This document shows, one piece after another, positions 41,101 to 56,100 of a stretch of DNA of 64,000 nt. Source of the DNA: Branchiostoma floridae (Eukaryota; Chordata; Leptocardii; Amphioxiformes; Branchiostomatidae); assembly GCF_000003815.2 (NCBI RefSeq), contig NC_049997.1, positions 9,598,167-9,662,166 on the forward strand, in the 5' to 3' direction. The notes beneath the pieces were generated by a model. The model was given only the letters and a program-made list of their open reading frames with translations, did no database searches and was not told the origin of the DNA. A program made the position numbers and the translations under genes. Numbering within the stretch: the first letter of the stretch is position 1; each line of letters starts with the position of its first letter.

Positions 41101-44100
41101 ACTCGCAACCGCCACCCCCAGGCTCCTGTCTCTTCAATGCTCCCATCGGAGTAACAAACTAGACAATTATATCACACGTGTGTAGTCCCACCTGTGTGCC
41201 ACCAGGAGCACTCCACGGGTTCACACTCCCGAGTCTGCACCTGGGCATCACACTGCTCGCCGCCGTGCGCCGCCGGGATTAGAACCTCTCGGAAACGTAA
41301 CCTCAGTCCGCCTGTAGGGTCAACAACATGGACTGTTTAATACCTTACCATTGACTCAAAATCAAAAGCCTGTTGATCTTTCAATAAATCATCTTGATCA
41401 TACAGTTGCTTTAAAACCAGACTTCTACATTTAGTACATTTAGGCCACACCAATTTAATTTCTTGGTTCACAGATTTTTTCATAAAGAATATGGAGCGAG
41501 AGGGCGAAATAAAAATAAAAATAAAAATTGTAAAATGGTTGGGGTAAAGGTAATGGCTAATCCAAAACATAAAGAATAAAAAGTTTTCGGCTTGAAAAAG
41601 TATGAAAACACTATTACTGTACAGTAACAGCACCTGTACCCAAACTTTAAGGAGCTTATAATATAAAGGCCAATTTGCTACACCAGAAAGTTAGTGAATG
41701 GTTTCATTAATGGTGAAAATTTGCTGAGTGGTAATTTTTATTTTTATTTCTATTTCCAAAAAATAGGAGCGAGCGAATCCGTGAACAAAGAAATCAAATT
41801 GGTGTGGCCTTAGTTATAGTTTTCTTTTGATAAAATGCAAAATGCTATTTATTGATCAAAACATCATTCACGTACTATACTATACAATAACTAATCTAAA
41901 AGCAGATGCACAAAAACTATTCAATTACCTTAAGTTCCATTTAAGAAAAACTAAAAATTTTCAAGACAACTTTTACATTCTTTTTTTCTCACAAGTTAGG
42001 CTGTGCAAAACTGAGCTACCAGTAAGTTAAGACAAATACTTCAATCTACATTCCTTCATTCAAAAACTTTCTGAAGTCTGCTGAGGGTGTAGCCTGAAGT
42101 CAAGCCATGAAAGCTCATATTACTCTCTCTCTCTGATCTACCTCCCCTCCTGCTTGAAAGGTTGGTACATTGAGAAAAATTTGACACTTGAGTAGTGTAG
42201 ATTCTGAAGAAGGTCATAGTCACCTGTGCCGCAGCTCTTGGTACAGGGTGACCAGTTCTGCCACTCTCCCAGTTCACAACCCTGCGGACACGGCACACGG
42301 CAGGCACGGCGTACGGCTGGCCGTGCGGAGGTCGTGTTGTCTCCTGTAAGAAACAAACACTCTTTAAGATACAACTAAAATGTCAACTTAAAAAAAGTGT
42401 GGATATCCTAATGATTCTTGTAGCTCTTATTCATCAATTATATTCCTTTTATAGCTAAGACTTATTCATTTAAAATTTTCAAGATCTTTTGTAGAAGTAC
42501 TCCTAAGTAGCAACAAATGGCCAAGTAGTTGGGCTATTGGAAACACAAGTTCAAGAGGTCACAAGTTCCATTTTGACTTTCCTATTTAGATGTCCCAGGG
42601 TAATAATACAACACGACTATTAGAGGCAGTAGAAGGAGAGGGATTGGCTCCATCTTCCTATCTTGCGCTAGACACATGCATGGATCAACAATCAACTGTC
42701 CCTATGGCTATGGTACCTTAACCTATACCTAACTAGAGTTCCACGAACACATACCTTTGCCAAATAAACCAGGTTTGTTATGTAGAATGATGTCTGTAGA
42801 AAATGCGTTACTCATTTCATTTTCTTTATAATTAAATGCTTGGAGTTGGTTTATAAAATTTCGGCATTTATTATGCAAATTAGATCCCAATTTACAATTA
42901 ATTGATATCAAATTGTATCAAGCATTACTTAAGCTATCAGCATACCAAAAATCATGATGATCCTTTGATCCAATTCTTGACTTATTCTCTTTCAAAGTCT
43001 TTAAATACACCTCTTACTCTCTTCCCTCTTTCTCAGTTACATATGTGACAACTTTGATGAAAGTACTATAATGGAATGCAGTGGCTTTATGAACTTTTCC
43101 TAATCAATTATGCAAATTAGCTGTTAACTTGCATAATAAGTATCACATTATATAAGTCTTCATTTAGGCTATCTACATGCCGAAAATCATGACGATCCGT
43201 CAACACGTTAATATTTTCTCATTAATTATGCAAATGAGATCATCATTTGCATAATAAATATGTATTGACATTTCTCTCTTTCTCAGCTACATATGTGACA
43301 AGTTTTAAAGCCCTATCATGGAATGTAGTGAATTTATAAAATATTCTCATTAATTATGCAAATTAGCTGTTGATTTGCATAATTGTTATCTCATTATGTA
43401 GGTCTTCACTTACGCTACCTACATACAAAAAAACATGATGATCCGTCAACATGTTCATATTTTCTCATTAATTATGCAAATGAGGTCATCATTTGCATAA
43501 TTGATATCTGTCGACATTTCTCTCCTTCCCAGCTACATATGTGACAAGTTTGAAAGTCCTATCATGGAATGTAGTGGATTTATAATTTGTCCTCATTAAT
43601 TATGCAAATTAGCTGCTGATTTGCATAATTAGTATACCATTATGTAAGTCATCACTCATTCTATCTACATACCAAAAAACATGACGATCCGTCAACACGT
43701 TGTAGAGTTATTCTCATCCAAAGTTTGAAAGGAAACCGGCGCCTGCAGTTCCAAAAAAAACGCTAGGGGGCCCAAACTCACAGCACTTACTCTCTGCCTT
43801 GAGGGCTATCTACCACTCAAAAATCATGATCACAGCATCTCCAGAACACGAGATATCAAAAATTGAGGTTCTGCTGCAGTACCTTAGCAAGCCGCTAGGG
43901 GGCCCATTATCGAACTTGACCTTCGTTTTCCCGACCCCTACCCACCTACCAAATATTATCGGGATCCATCCAAGACTTCTTGAGTTATGCTGTTAACAGA
44001 CAGACACACACACAGACTCACAAGCCCAAAACATAACCTTAGCCATTCTGGCAAAGGTAAAAATCCTCAAGGACAAAACAAATCTTCCTGAAAGCCCAAA

Positions 44101-47100
44101 CTGGATCATCCCTGGCTGTTCAAATTTCTCCTGTTAGACTTGTCTGTCACCATATTAAGTGTTTTGTCAGATGCCATGTCCGGTTGTATATGGCCAATGT
44201 AAGACAGCATTGGGAAAAATGCCAAGCTAGGCTTACCAAAATCAGGGGTAAACCAAGAACTATCACAAGAAACACCTTAAGTTAGTAGTTTTATCAGGTC
44301 GGTAAGTCACAGGATACTGTGGATAGTAAAATGTTTTTAAGTTTGCCAATATTTCAGTGACTGTCTGTATCTGTCACCTTCCTAAGGGCAATACTGAATG
44401 CTTCTACTTCGTACTGCAGCTCACTATAGGTATTGCTGTTGCAGTGTGAAGAGGTAAAACTTTTATGGCACGATCTACGTACGTATACACACAGTTTTCC
44501 CGATATCGGCGAGCCTACAACCTCTCGCCGACAGCTTTTTTTCATCGTCTAGATGGAACTACTATATCGCCATTACAATATCGGGAAAATTTCTCTCGAA
44601 AGGTCCGGACCATTCGTACGAATACTACGATACCTTTCCGATAGCTTAGCAGGGGTCCCCGACAGGTTCGCGCGCGTGTAGATGCTTCCCGACTTCGGGA
44701 AGGCTCATTAGCATATAACGCCATGTGGAAAATCGCGCTATATGTTTATGACTGCAAGCGCCATGGGTGTACGGCTCCCTACGTTCTAGATCCCTCCCGA
44801 CATCTCCACAGTTATCGGTAAAAACTGTGTGTAGATTGGGCCTTAGACTGCTTCTACTTCGCACTGCAGCTCACTATAGGTATTGCTGTTGCAGTGTGAA
44901 GAGGTAAAACTTTTATGTACTGCCCTTGGGAAGGTGTCACATATACGGTCACCAAAACATCATCTTAAATAAAAACACTTAGTCTTGCTTAAAAAACTCG
45001 TAAAACATACACATCAGTAACACATTTCCCTTGTATGCCTACTGTACTACACAGTTGTTTTAATCCAAAACACCGCAAAAACCTCTTTTCCCTCCTATCA
45101 CAAAATAAAACCACCGTGAAAGTTTTGCTATTGATAAGAAAACATCTTTCATTTCCTAGAATACCATAACGATTGTAATCTCTGAGTCAGTGAGTGACAA
45201 ACATTTTGTATCCAGTGGTTTGCCCCTGAGTGTGGTGAGTTAGAGGGTGGCATAGGGAGTAAGCCAGGGACAGGTTAGAGATAAGACATGAAACCAAAAT
45301 AAACCACAGTCTCTATGTATGACATTGAAGTAAACCATGGGCACACAGAAGTAACAGCAGGAAATGGAAAACACTGAATCATCGGCTGCCAAAAGATGGG
45401 CTTGTTTCAGTCCAATACGAGTCGGTGAAGTCAAGACGAAATCCTTTTTTAGTATATATGACTTTCTTTTGCCATTTTCGGGTTTCCTTAAAGTCTCTTG
45501 AAAATGGTACATACTTTTTTCTCTGCTAAGCGTAAGAGTACGGAAGCTACATGTAAACTACACTACCAGTGCGCCATGCCCCTGCTGTAGTGCTTGCACC
45601 TACATGTAACGTTACGTGTGGCTCAGGGCTTAGAAGTGGAGTTGGCCCCTGAGTATGGGCAACTTAAGCTTTAGCTAGCTTTAAAGACATAGATTTAACT
45701 TTCAGTCCTGAAAATAGAAGAACAGTTAACTTTCAAAGCAGGGACATCCACATGTTTTGACATCCCTCTACTCTGACACATAACCCCTACATTCCAACAC
45801 ACCTGTATCTAATGGGTTGGATTAGAGTTTGGGTCTAAGGATTGACTTGACTATTTTGCAGGTCAAAACACAGAGGTGTAACCTCCTTCAAAGTTTCTGA
45901 AGTTCCATAAACATGACAGATGAAATATTCACATTATGAGACTCTGAAGATAAGAAGTAAATCTAGGGTATTGGTTCTCTTCTTGTTTTCGTGGTTAACC
46001 TTCAACTAAAGCCTGAGTATGTAGTTGTTTGGTCTACAGATGAGATAAGCCCAGCTGTTGTCTCCTGTAATAATAGGGGACAAGGGCTACATATTGACTT
46101 AAGATTAAAGGAGAGCACTGGGATAATCATTTTACAGTTTAAAAGATGAGGGAGGAAGAGATAACTTAAAACCAAGAAGGATCTTAGATAGTATTTGTGT
46201 ATAGACGGGGAAAAAGTATAACTCGCCTCAAGGGTTTTTGGTTTGTCTGACTGTGTATGGTTCTTAATATACAAAATATATTGTAAATTGCCATATCATC
46301 AGTGTTGTTTTTCCTTGTGGGACTGAAAGGGTTAGGCAGATACGTGGGTAAATTTAAAGTCTACCATTGCCTGTTTTGGTGATGTGTGCATGGGATGGAT
46401 AAAAATGTAAAGCTGGGACCAGGTAGTAAACAGTTTAAGGGGCTACATGAAAGAGGTAACTCTAGCTGACACACCTGAGCACTTAGCACCTGCATGTAGT
46501 TTACTTAATGCTACACTGTTTGTAAATGTCTAGAGCCATGCCTTGACATTATGTGTTGAGTGTGGTACATGTACAGTTGTGAGAGTTGTAGCACAAGCTT
46601 GCAAGCATCAGTAACACTGCTCTCTACTGTTGACAACAGACATGTACCATCTGCTGTGGGTTAGTTCAACTACATATCATTTGCTGATGACAGCATACAA
46701 ATAAGCATACAAAGTGCATACAGACATGTGTGTACGCACATACATTTGTAGACATACACATGCAAACTCACACAAATATACAAATACACACAAACATGCA
46801 TACCATGTATGCACATACACACAGACACACACAGACACACACACACAAACACAAACACACACACATATACATATACATGCACATTATCATACATACACGC
46901 TCACATTTCAATACAACTCTATACGGTTACTTTGGTCTAACACAGGCCCCAGAAAGACAAGCTGTAAGACATCAAGACTTTGTGTTGTCTTCACTCACAG
47001 CTCCATACAGGAACTGGGCAGTTGCTTTGAAAAAAGTTAGCTGTTGCTGTTTCTTTGATTTCAGAATATATCCAAATAGAAAATGGAAATTTCTTTCAAA

Positions 47101-50100
47101 TACAGTTAAAAGTAACTTCAAAGACAGTCCAATCATAGGAATATTAACAACAATTTTAAAAGCTTGCAGAAATGAGGACTCATTTTCTCAAGTTCAAACA
47201 AATGGAGTTGGTGCCTTAGTTCTCAATGAACTTAAGAAATGGAATGTCCCCTACAGACCACTAGTACTTGAAGAAGATAGAAAGCACTCCAGCAAGAAGA
47301 GGGACATTTTGGGGTTAAACCAACATCACTTCCCCTCCCCTACATCTGCCCATGAAGGCAGGAATTTTTCCATCTCCCTTTACAAGCCTTTAGACTGGTG
47401 TAATCATCACCTTGTCCTGTGGTGAGCCACTGGTCCCATTTGGGAGAGCCTGGGGTATTTTAAAGATCCTATCGCACCTGCTGAAGGGTCTGCATGCCTT
47501 TTTCCCTTACCAGAAATTGTACAAAATGTAGCCAGCCCACTGAAATTTAACATCAAGTGTTGTTTGTATTGTCTGCATACAGGCCCTCCTGTATAGAGCT
47601 AAAATAGGGGTAGATACAATGTAGGTACTAATTTACACCTACATGCACATGTAAGTCGAGTGAGGAAATTGGACAGGTGTTGAGTGCCTTTCCCAAGGCC
47701 ACAACAGCAGGACCTGTCAGGTATTCAAAGTCAATACCTCCAGATTGTCACTAAGTTTTTCTGGACAGTTTTGTTTCTGTCCCAACAAGCAAACTTGCAT
47801 CCTGGGACAGAGGGATGAGGTCCTAGAAACAGCCCTGGCAGGACCTTGCTGTCCTATGAGCTACTACCAGTATTAGCAAGAGTGGAGAAGCAAAATCCTC
47901 ACCATGCAGACAGAGAGCGTTGTTGACAGGCCTGTTGTCCTGGTCTGCCTCCTCGGTACACCACACCTGCCTGCCCTGCCAGCCTGCCCCACACACCCCC
48001 TCCGTCTCCTCATCCAGAACACACTCCCCCCAGGACTCACTGTGCCAGCTGGAACAGAAAGTTTATTAATTTTTCATTCATTTTCCATAAACACAAAAAT
48101 AAAGTCAGACATTGGTAAATTAACGGATACATCCTCCCTTTGCAGTTTTGCTCATTAGCCACAAAAATATGACATGTGTATATATAATATGAATAATAAT
48201 ATACAAAATAAGTTTTATTTCTAGGTGATAAACCCTTACAAGCCTAGGATACTTAGACCTTAATTAGCATCAGTACAGTAGTGTCAATGGTACACATGCT
48301 GATGTCTGTACCAAGTTAATTCATTTGCATCCACTTGCTTGTATGTATACAAATTGTAGTTGTATGTAGAAGACCTTACAAAAGTCTAAACCTCATATAC
48401 AGTCCTTCACATCATCACCCCTATAACTGCTGAGTCTTGTATCACGAAGACAGTGCCCTTCTCTGAAGTTTGTCACAAAGACAGTGACTTTCCCAGATGA
48501 CCTGAGTGATGTTTTCTTTCTTCCTTATGTTACCACTTTATCAGCCATCTTTCATCCCCCCTACATCCACCCAACAAGAGCCCCTCCCTTACTGTCACTC
48601 CCCACTCCTGCATTTAGCAGTCTGATGGAAGGCATCTGCTTCAGGGACAAGTTATTAATGATCACGCTGGGTGGCAAAGTATTAGCGATCTATTTGCAGA
48701 TGTAGAGGTTTTGTCAACTCCATGAAAATGGAGGTAACGCTAGTTCACCTTTATTCGCGAGTTAACCTTTATCCGTTGTATCTAACACCAGTGCATTTTG
48801 GGATAGCAAGTCGACTGATGGTGGTCTCAAACTGCATTACATTGGAAAAAAAAAGCAATTTGAAACCATCGTCCATCTACGAGATATTTCTAAATATCCT
48901 GTTTTTAGGTAGAACGGATATAGGTTACCCTGCGAATAAAGGTGAACTAGCATTATAGTTTTGCTGGGCAAGTGTGTGTGCTTGCCTGTGTGTCAGGGCC
49001 AGGGCTGTCTCTAGCTTTAAATTGTTTTCTGTCCCTCTCATTTTTGGGGAGCCAATGTTGTTTGTTGTTCCTTTATAAATGTGTCATTTAAAGTTTATAA
49101 AAATAGATTTTCAACACACAGCTTAATGTTATGAACTACAGATTTTGGGACAGATGGGGTACTATTGTTTTTCCGTCCCAACAAGCAAATTTCCGTCCTG
49201 AGACGGAGGGACAGGTCCTGGATTCAGCCCTGGTCTGGGCGCTTTATCTCCAGAGCTGTTTCCATATTTCCAGTGATTGTAACGTGAGGTGTTGTTGACC
49301 TGTTGGTCAGGTTGAATTTTGGGCCTCCTGGTGGCTGACCTTGGTACTACAGCAGGACTTCCAGGTTTAGTTTCTTTGTTTTAGTTTCTCTGACTATATT
49401 TTCAATTCCCTAACGCCAACTACATAATACGATTTACAACTTACCATTATAGTTATTTTATTTTCTGTTATTGGAGTCCACTGCCTTAAAAACAACCTTT
49501 CCTTCACCGAACTTGACTTAAAGAAATGTTTTGACAAAACTTCAGATGAGATTAACTCTTATAACAACACCCCTTAAAATTGATTGTGGTCAACCCCTAT
49601 CAAAAATGTTGGCAGCATTTCAGAACATGCATCCTGTGGCAAATCAGGGACACATATCTGGAGTGCCCAAAGAGCTGTCTCCCTCTTGTAATGATAAAAA
49701 CATACTTTAACTCTCTCCCTACTGATTTCAGCTTTAACCATTGCAACTTTGGTGAGTAAACTTGTCTGTAGTATGGTGAGGGTTACAAAAAGGTGCTGCT
49801 ACAGTTTGACTGGCTTTGATACAGGAAGTACACACCCTTTGGTTTAGACTACTGCAGCCACAGGAGACTTACTGCATGTTCAGGAAAATGTGGAAAGTCT
49901 TAGCCATTTCACTGCAGTGATTTTAGTTCTAGCCAGCACCCGTCATTTGACAGAATTTTTGCTGCACATAATTCAATTCCATCACCCTTAACAGACAAAA
50001 ATCTGTGTGTATACAAAAAGAAATGTCCAAATTTGAATAAAATGGTGTAAATCTGTACAAAATGATGAGATTGTAGAAAAATTGTAGAATCTTTCCGTCA

Positions 50101-53100
50101 AGAGGTATTGGACGACAAAAAAACTTCAAGGTCAAGGAGACTTTTCAGAAAATTTTAAGTGTAGGTCTTCACTAATTACCTGTATACTGGGCAGGGTGGC
50201 AGTGCGGAGACATTACAGTGTGCCTGTTCAGAAAGGGACGGGCAGGGAAGACCTCCGTTCAGGGGCAGCCTCACCACCGTTCGGGTCCTCGTCTGAAGTC
50301 CTGAAAAACATCAACCAACAAATTTAAGTGCATATATATATACAACTACAGTTCGATAGTTTGAGCAACCCTTGTTTACATATATTATTTCCCATTGTAT
50401 TCCATCAACTAAAGTAAACTTTTTTTACCTTACATATTAAATCAATATTTTCACTGTTAAAAATCCCATTCCATACCTAAAACTGGACAACTTAAGCATT
50501 TGTCTCAAATATAAAAGTAACATTACAAAAAGGCTTAACATCAGTAGATTTCTTTAATGTCTCAACTTAAAATTTTCAAAGATAATATTGATAAATGTAT
50601 GTATAATTTGATTGAGCAAGTTACTGTTAAATGTTTTATTTCATTTTGTAACAAAGTTTTAAGAATTCAGGAGCACTGTGGAAAAGTTTCAAAACTTAAT
50701 CAAGTTCTTCTTATCTGCTAGACTGGTAACTACTGAAGTGAATCAAACTCTTCAAGCACTTTATCCCACAGGAAATGACTGTTTTCAAAGGAGATAACAA
50801 ACTACAGATAACTCACACAGCAAAAGTACAGGAAGTTTATATAGTGAGGGACGGGCGGGATTTGATTTATGTGTACCTGCATGCTTCCAGGACATCTATG
50901 AAACACTTCAAACAGGAAGAATTTTACTAATGGGCAACTCAGTAAGACTGGTTAGGGAAGATGAAAGCAAACTTCACCTGAGTCATAGGTTGAACTGAAT
51001 TGGTTTGGTTTGGTTTGGTTTGGTTCAATTAGAAGAATTAACAACATTTAAGGTTCAAAGCTCATAGCTACTTAAAGCCCTTGTCACACATTACAGATTT
51101 TGCTCACGACCACTTCCCAACCAAGTTCTACACTGTGTTGGGAGTAGCCTACAATCCATTCTATTCCAATTACTCTGATCATATCAAAGTAGAATATGAC
51201 TTTCCTAACTCTGAACTTTTTTTCAAAATCCACAGCTAGCTGACACAGACAAACTTTTAAAGATCTGATAGCTAGCAACCTTGCTGACAAAAACCCATCA
51301 AAAGCCAGATGACCTTGCTTGTGCTGATTAACTCCCAAGCACTAGTCCTTCAAGGCTGTTTCCAAGCATGGAGACCTTCATAAAGATCTTATCAAAGTGG
51401 GGAATTTATGAGTGAACCACAGTGAGATACAAAAATGTCTTTTGTCCCTCTTTTTCTGTTGAATCACCTGTACACACACATACAACCTGTGCCTTCAGCA
51501 TTCCTGATGACAAGTGCATCAATTTTGTACCCTGGGGGCTTGGCAGGTTTTACCATCCCAAGGGATGTCCCTGTAGCTCAACTGGTAGCAGCCTCACAGT
51601 TAAGCTCCTGGTTTCAATTAGTTGGTAACTGGGAGACTCAGGCCCAATCTACACACAGTTTTTACCGATATCTGTGGAGATGTCGGGAGGGATCTAGAAC
51701 GTAGGGGGCCGGACACCCATGGCGCTTGCAGTCATTAACATATAGCGCGATTTTCCAAATGGCGTTATATGCTAATGAGCCTTCCCGAAGTCGGGAAGCA
51801 TCTACATGCGCGCGAAGCTGTCGTGGACCCCTGCTAAGCTATCGGTAAGGTATCGTACGAATGGTCCGGACCTTTCGGGAGAAATTTTCCCGATATCGTA
51901 ATGGCGATACTGTAGTTCCATCTAGACGAAAAAAAGCTGTTGGCGAGAGGTTGTAGGCTCGCCGATATCGGGAAAAACTGTGTGTAGATCGTGCCTCAGT
52001 TCAATCCTAGGTAGGGCATCTCAGTTGGGGCTGCACTGGTCTTTTGGAAGAGACTTAAAGGGGGTCCTTTGTTCGAGGAGGTGCCTCAAGCATGAGGGGA
52101 AGGACTAGCAAAATTCCCTCTTGCAAAAATATACCTTGCTACTGAAACAGCAAGAAACTTGCTGCCCTATGTGCCACTAGGCACTACAACAGTATGAACA
52201 ACAAACACACTCCATGTGAGCTCTGCTGGAATAATCTGACTGTATCTGTTAGTAAAAAAAACTTCTTCAGACAAAATAAGCCAAGCTCCCTCCAAGATAA
52301 GGTAGAGCAAGGACATTACATAATGTCCTTGGTTAGAGACTGTAGCCAGGATTAAGCGTTGTAAAAGAAATCCCTTGTAGCTGCTGTTTACTGAAACAAC
52401 AGCGTGACTGACAAGCACACAGGACAAACTGGAGCACAACAAATAAAGTATGGGCTGCCACATGTAGGGAAAGGTACTTATATCACCAGATGTTTTTACC
52501 CTGCTGTATTCATAGCTCATGCTTTTAGCTCTGGGCTTTTAGCTACTTCCATTCTAAATATCACATCATAATTTTACGAGTCGAAAACGGCCTCTGCTAC
52601 CAGAATTTAATGTTTTCCACACTGGAATGTACCCACCAAGGATGTTCGAGGAATTTTTGTGACGCAAGCAGCAAATTCTTGGAGCTAGCTGGTAAAAATC
52701 CAAGTTGACTCTCCAAGCAGAAATTGCTTCATACATTCAGAATCCTTTTGTAGAGAACCCCTGCATGACAGCAACTACTGCTACAGTCCTAGACCTTCAT
52801 AACATAACTGTTTCATCGCCAATCATGCACTGCTTTGCTAAAATGTCACTTTCTCAACATTTATGTCCAAAAATCAATGAATACCAATTAAGTAATAACA
52901 CTTGATGTCAGAATCTTGATTTCTTAAAGAAATAAATGATGCATATAGTTTAATTTCCTTAGTCACAGATGTTCTGGCGTATTTACTAAGTTTCCGACAG
53001 CCGTGTATTGACAACACAATACACACTCATCAGGACTTTGCACATGACATCCTTTACAAGCGGAAAAGAAATCGGCAGATTCAAGCAAATGATAGACAGT

Positions 53101-56100
53101 GAGAATACAATAACATAAAAAAATGAAAAAGGTTATCATTTTCTATGATAGAAAATTCACATTTTTTTCCTTTTATCGACTAGTCAGTCATGATTAATGC
53201 AGGATTGTCCAATACAAATATTATAGATTTCAGAATCCCCATGTTTGAACGGTACATGTATACATGAAAATAATCAATATTGAATGTGATCTTTTGAATT
53301 AGCAGTGTGTGCAACAAATTTGCATACATTAACATGAACAGAAAACTGCGACTTTGCGCTCCTGTGTCAAACCAAACATCCTCTGACTCTGCACAGTTCA
53401 AAGAATTCTGGGGAAGATGTTCCTCCCCAATCATCTTCGCTTCCCCTTGACTAGAAACAGTGTGGCCATGACCCATTACTTTATTTTCTACATACATGAC
53501 ATCCACTACACAATAAATGTCTGTAAAGGTCCAAATTAAAGTCACAAAATACGCATTCCTATTTTATTCAAATCAAACCATGCAAATCCAAATTTTTGGA
53601 TGATCAAATTTAGCCAAAGTCTATATCAAAGACATCCAGGTAATATAAGATACACCAAATTATTGTTTCATTCTTGATGTATAATTGAAGCACAGAATGG
53701 CAATCACTGGCAAAAGACAGCAGATGCTGTCTAAAACGTCTGGACATTTCCAAGATCATACCCAGTTGGTTGAGTAACTATCAGTTTGTTTAGCCAAGTT
53801 TAGCTTAATGCCAGTACCAATCAGAATGGACTTAAAGCTATAAACAAGGCTGAACATAAGACTCTGTGAACTAATGTGATGATACATTTGAAAAGTCTTT
53901 TGTGATTAAAACAATCAGTCAAACCAATGTGATTTGAGTATTGAATAACACGAAGTTACAATATCAAGATCGAGAAGAAAACAGTTACTAAAACAAGGAG
54001 TTGTGAATTTCGTAGCCTACACAACTTTTAACGACCATATATCAATTATAGTTCCAACTCACCCATATCCTGATCATCTGTTGAGTCCGTGTCATGGCAA
54101 GTTTTAGAACATGCCCCCCAGTCTCCCCAGTCTGACACCTGGCAGTCACATGGCAGAACACAGGCCTCCGAGCTCGCAGGTCTGGACGCACCTACAAACA
54201 AAAACAAAAACATGCCATTTCTTTCAAGAAGTAGAGTACTTAATTGCAATGATCGAGAAGGAGAAATCTAGAGAAGCACAGAGGCAAATGGGGCACATTC
54301 TGTTAATCTGTATACTGTAAATGCATTTAAGTTCGCGGAGATTTATTTTCGCAGTAGCGGGAAAAAGGACTTTTCGCAGTGGTTTTAAGTTCGCGGTAGC
54401 ACCATGCACTGTAGTCTCTTATTGCCATGAAAAAATGTTTGCGGTGGTTTTAAGTTCGCAGTGAAGCGGCCACCGCAAAAAAACGTGAACATGAAACCAC
54501 CGTGAAAGTTTCTGCATTTAATACAGTACTATAATTTACTCAGAAAAAAAAACATGTCACATTTCTCTTCAGCTCTCATTTTTCATTTCATGCCTCCTGA
54601 AAAAAAATAGATTGCTATGCTCTCAAGCAGAGGTTTTGGTTGGGATTTTTTTGTGGCCTTTCTACGATTTTATGTTTCGCTAGTTTAGCTTTTGTGATTT
54701 TATTTCATTTGAGAGGAAGACAAAAGAGATCATGGCCTGGATACTTAGGCAAACATAGAATCATATAATAAGTGGGAAAAAATCCCTCAACAAAAAACCT
54801 CTGCTTGGAGAGAAAGACTTTTACTTATGACAACCACAATCTTATAATCTAGGTCTTTCCACGGGCACCTGAATTCCATGGATTCTTTGGCTTTGGCTAT
54901 GGATATTTTCTTTTAGATAGCAGTGAACTGAAATTTAGTCGTTTAATGCAACTTAACAATGCCTGGTTATACATTCATTTGCACTTAATTTTGACTTTTA
55001 TCATTTTCAGTGTTGAAGGGGTCTACAAGTTTGCACAATCATCTGTGATGACAACAGACTGGTTGGAAAGAAAAACTCATAACCTATTGTTACTTTTTGC
55101 TGTCATCTTGCTCCTTATTTTGTTTTTTTCTATAAGACACCGTCCTTAGCAACACAAACACAGGATAAGTGCATTGGGTGACCGCTTTATGTTCCCGAAA
55201 TCTCTATGTTCCGAAAACTCTATGTTCCGAAATCTCTATGTTCCGAAATCTCTATGTTCCGAAATCTCTATATAAATGGTTCCTGCAGCCTGTGATATAT
55301 TATATTCCGATATACTACATGTATGCAGGCGGCCGACGAAGAGAGCGATCGTTGGGGAAGAACAGGCTAGCTCCGGCCTGGCTCACGGCGATTAACAGCC
55401 TACAAGTATCTAACACGGACAATGGCGGCGTTTCATATTCTTTGATCAAATACCTTCGCCTTTTATTCTCATTTTCTACAATTTGGGTGGACGAACTCCA
55501 ACTCCATCGTATTGTCAGACGAAATTTCGTCAAACTTGGGAAGCGCCATTTAGTGACCTGTAAAGACCTCGCACCACCTTGATAGCATGGCATCGAAACT
55601 TTTGACGAAGAATAAAAATATACTCTCAATCATAAAAAATCTATATTAATAACAAGTTACATAAACCAATAACTAAATATAATGATATATGCATACAAAG
55701 GAAACATTATTTTAAAATATACATGCGATTATCCGCATTATACACGAGACCAGATAAATTGCGGTTAGAAAATTGTGCGTGTTTAGAAAGGAAGAAAATT
55801 TTCCGCTGAAATTTGCGATCGAGTTCAGACTCTGTTTCAGATAAACAGTTCAAAACCTCTCCATTGGCACAAGAGGGGAGTATTAGAAGAAGGTACATGA
55901 TAAAACCAGAATTTGAATGTTTTCAGCTCGGGGGACCACGCACGTGCACGCGACCGTCGGAATCGGGTCGGCGTTCAAGAAGGGTATCGGAACCTTAATT
56001 TGTGGGCATGAGCTTAGTACGAGTTACTATAGACTTAAACACCATCCACGTTATATGTACATGATTATATATTTCGGAACATAGAAATTTCGGAACATAG

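Larger units (their letters stand above)
42344..47902. other. THSD7-like intron 5
   Basis: 5.6 kb with no coding exon seen. It holds a tRNA-like SINE remnant near 42510, the octamer hairpin array (42860-43640), a repeat tail ending in ACAGACAGACACACACACAG (about 44000), the composite element at 44372-44939, a SINE fragment at about 45505-45650, a CA-rich tract (46710-46880) and a GTCCCAACAAGCAA repeat at 47755-47860. Confidence 0.6.
50301..54062. other. THSD7-like intron 3
   Basis: Contains a TTTGG microsatellite (51000-51026), a SINE with a nested MITE (51562-52178) and a GACATCCAGGTAATAAGATA relative (53625-53790). Otherwise plain. Confidence 0.55.

Noticed and set aside
43000-43700. CRISPR-like array
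   Set aside because: Units are diverged, AT-rich palindromic repeats in an animal intron, without uniform spacers or cas genes.
46730-47425. 231-codon plus-strand open frame
   Set aside because: The first third is the CA-rich tract, which has no stops by composition; the rest matches no family I know and lies in intron 5 of the opposite-strand gene.
47765-49235. Possible gene fragment around TCCCAACAAGCAAA
   Set aside because: The motif recurs at about 26905, 47755 and 49140 in both orientations, so it is an interspersed repeat.
55315-55629. 104-codon minus-strand frame in the 982 bp element
   Set aside because: No transposase motif or recognisable domain; the plus strand over the same span is also open, which suggests composition.
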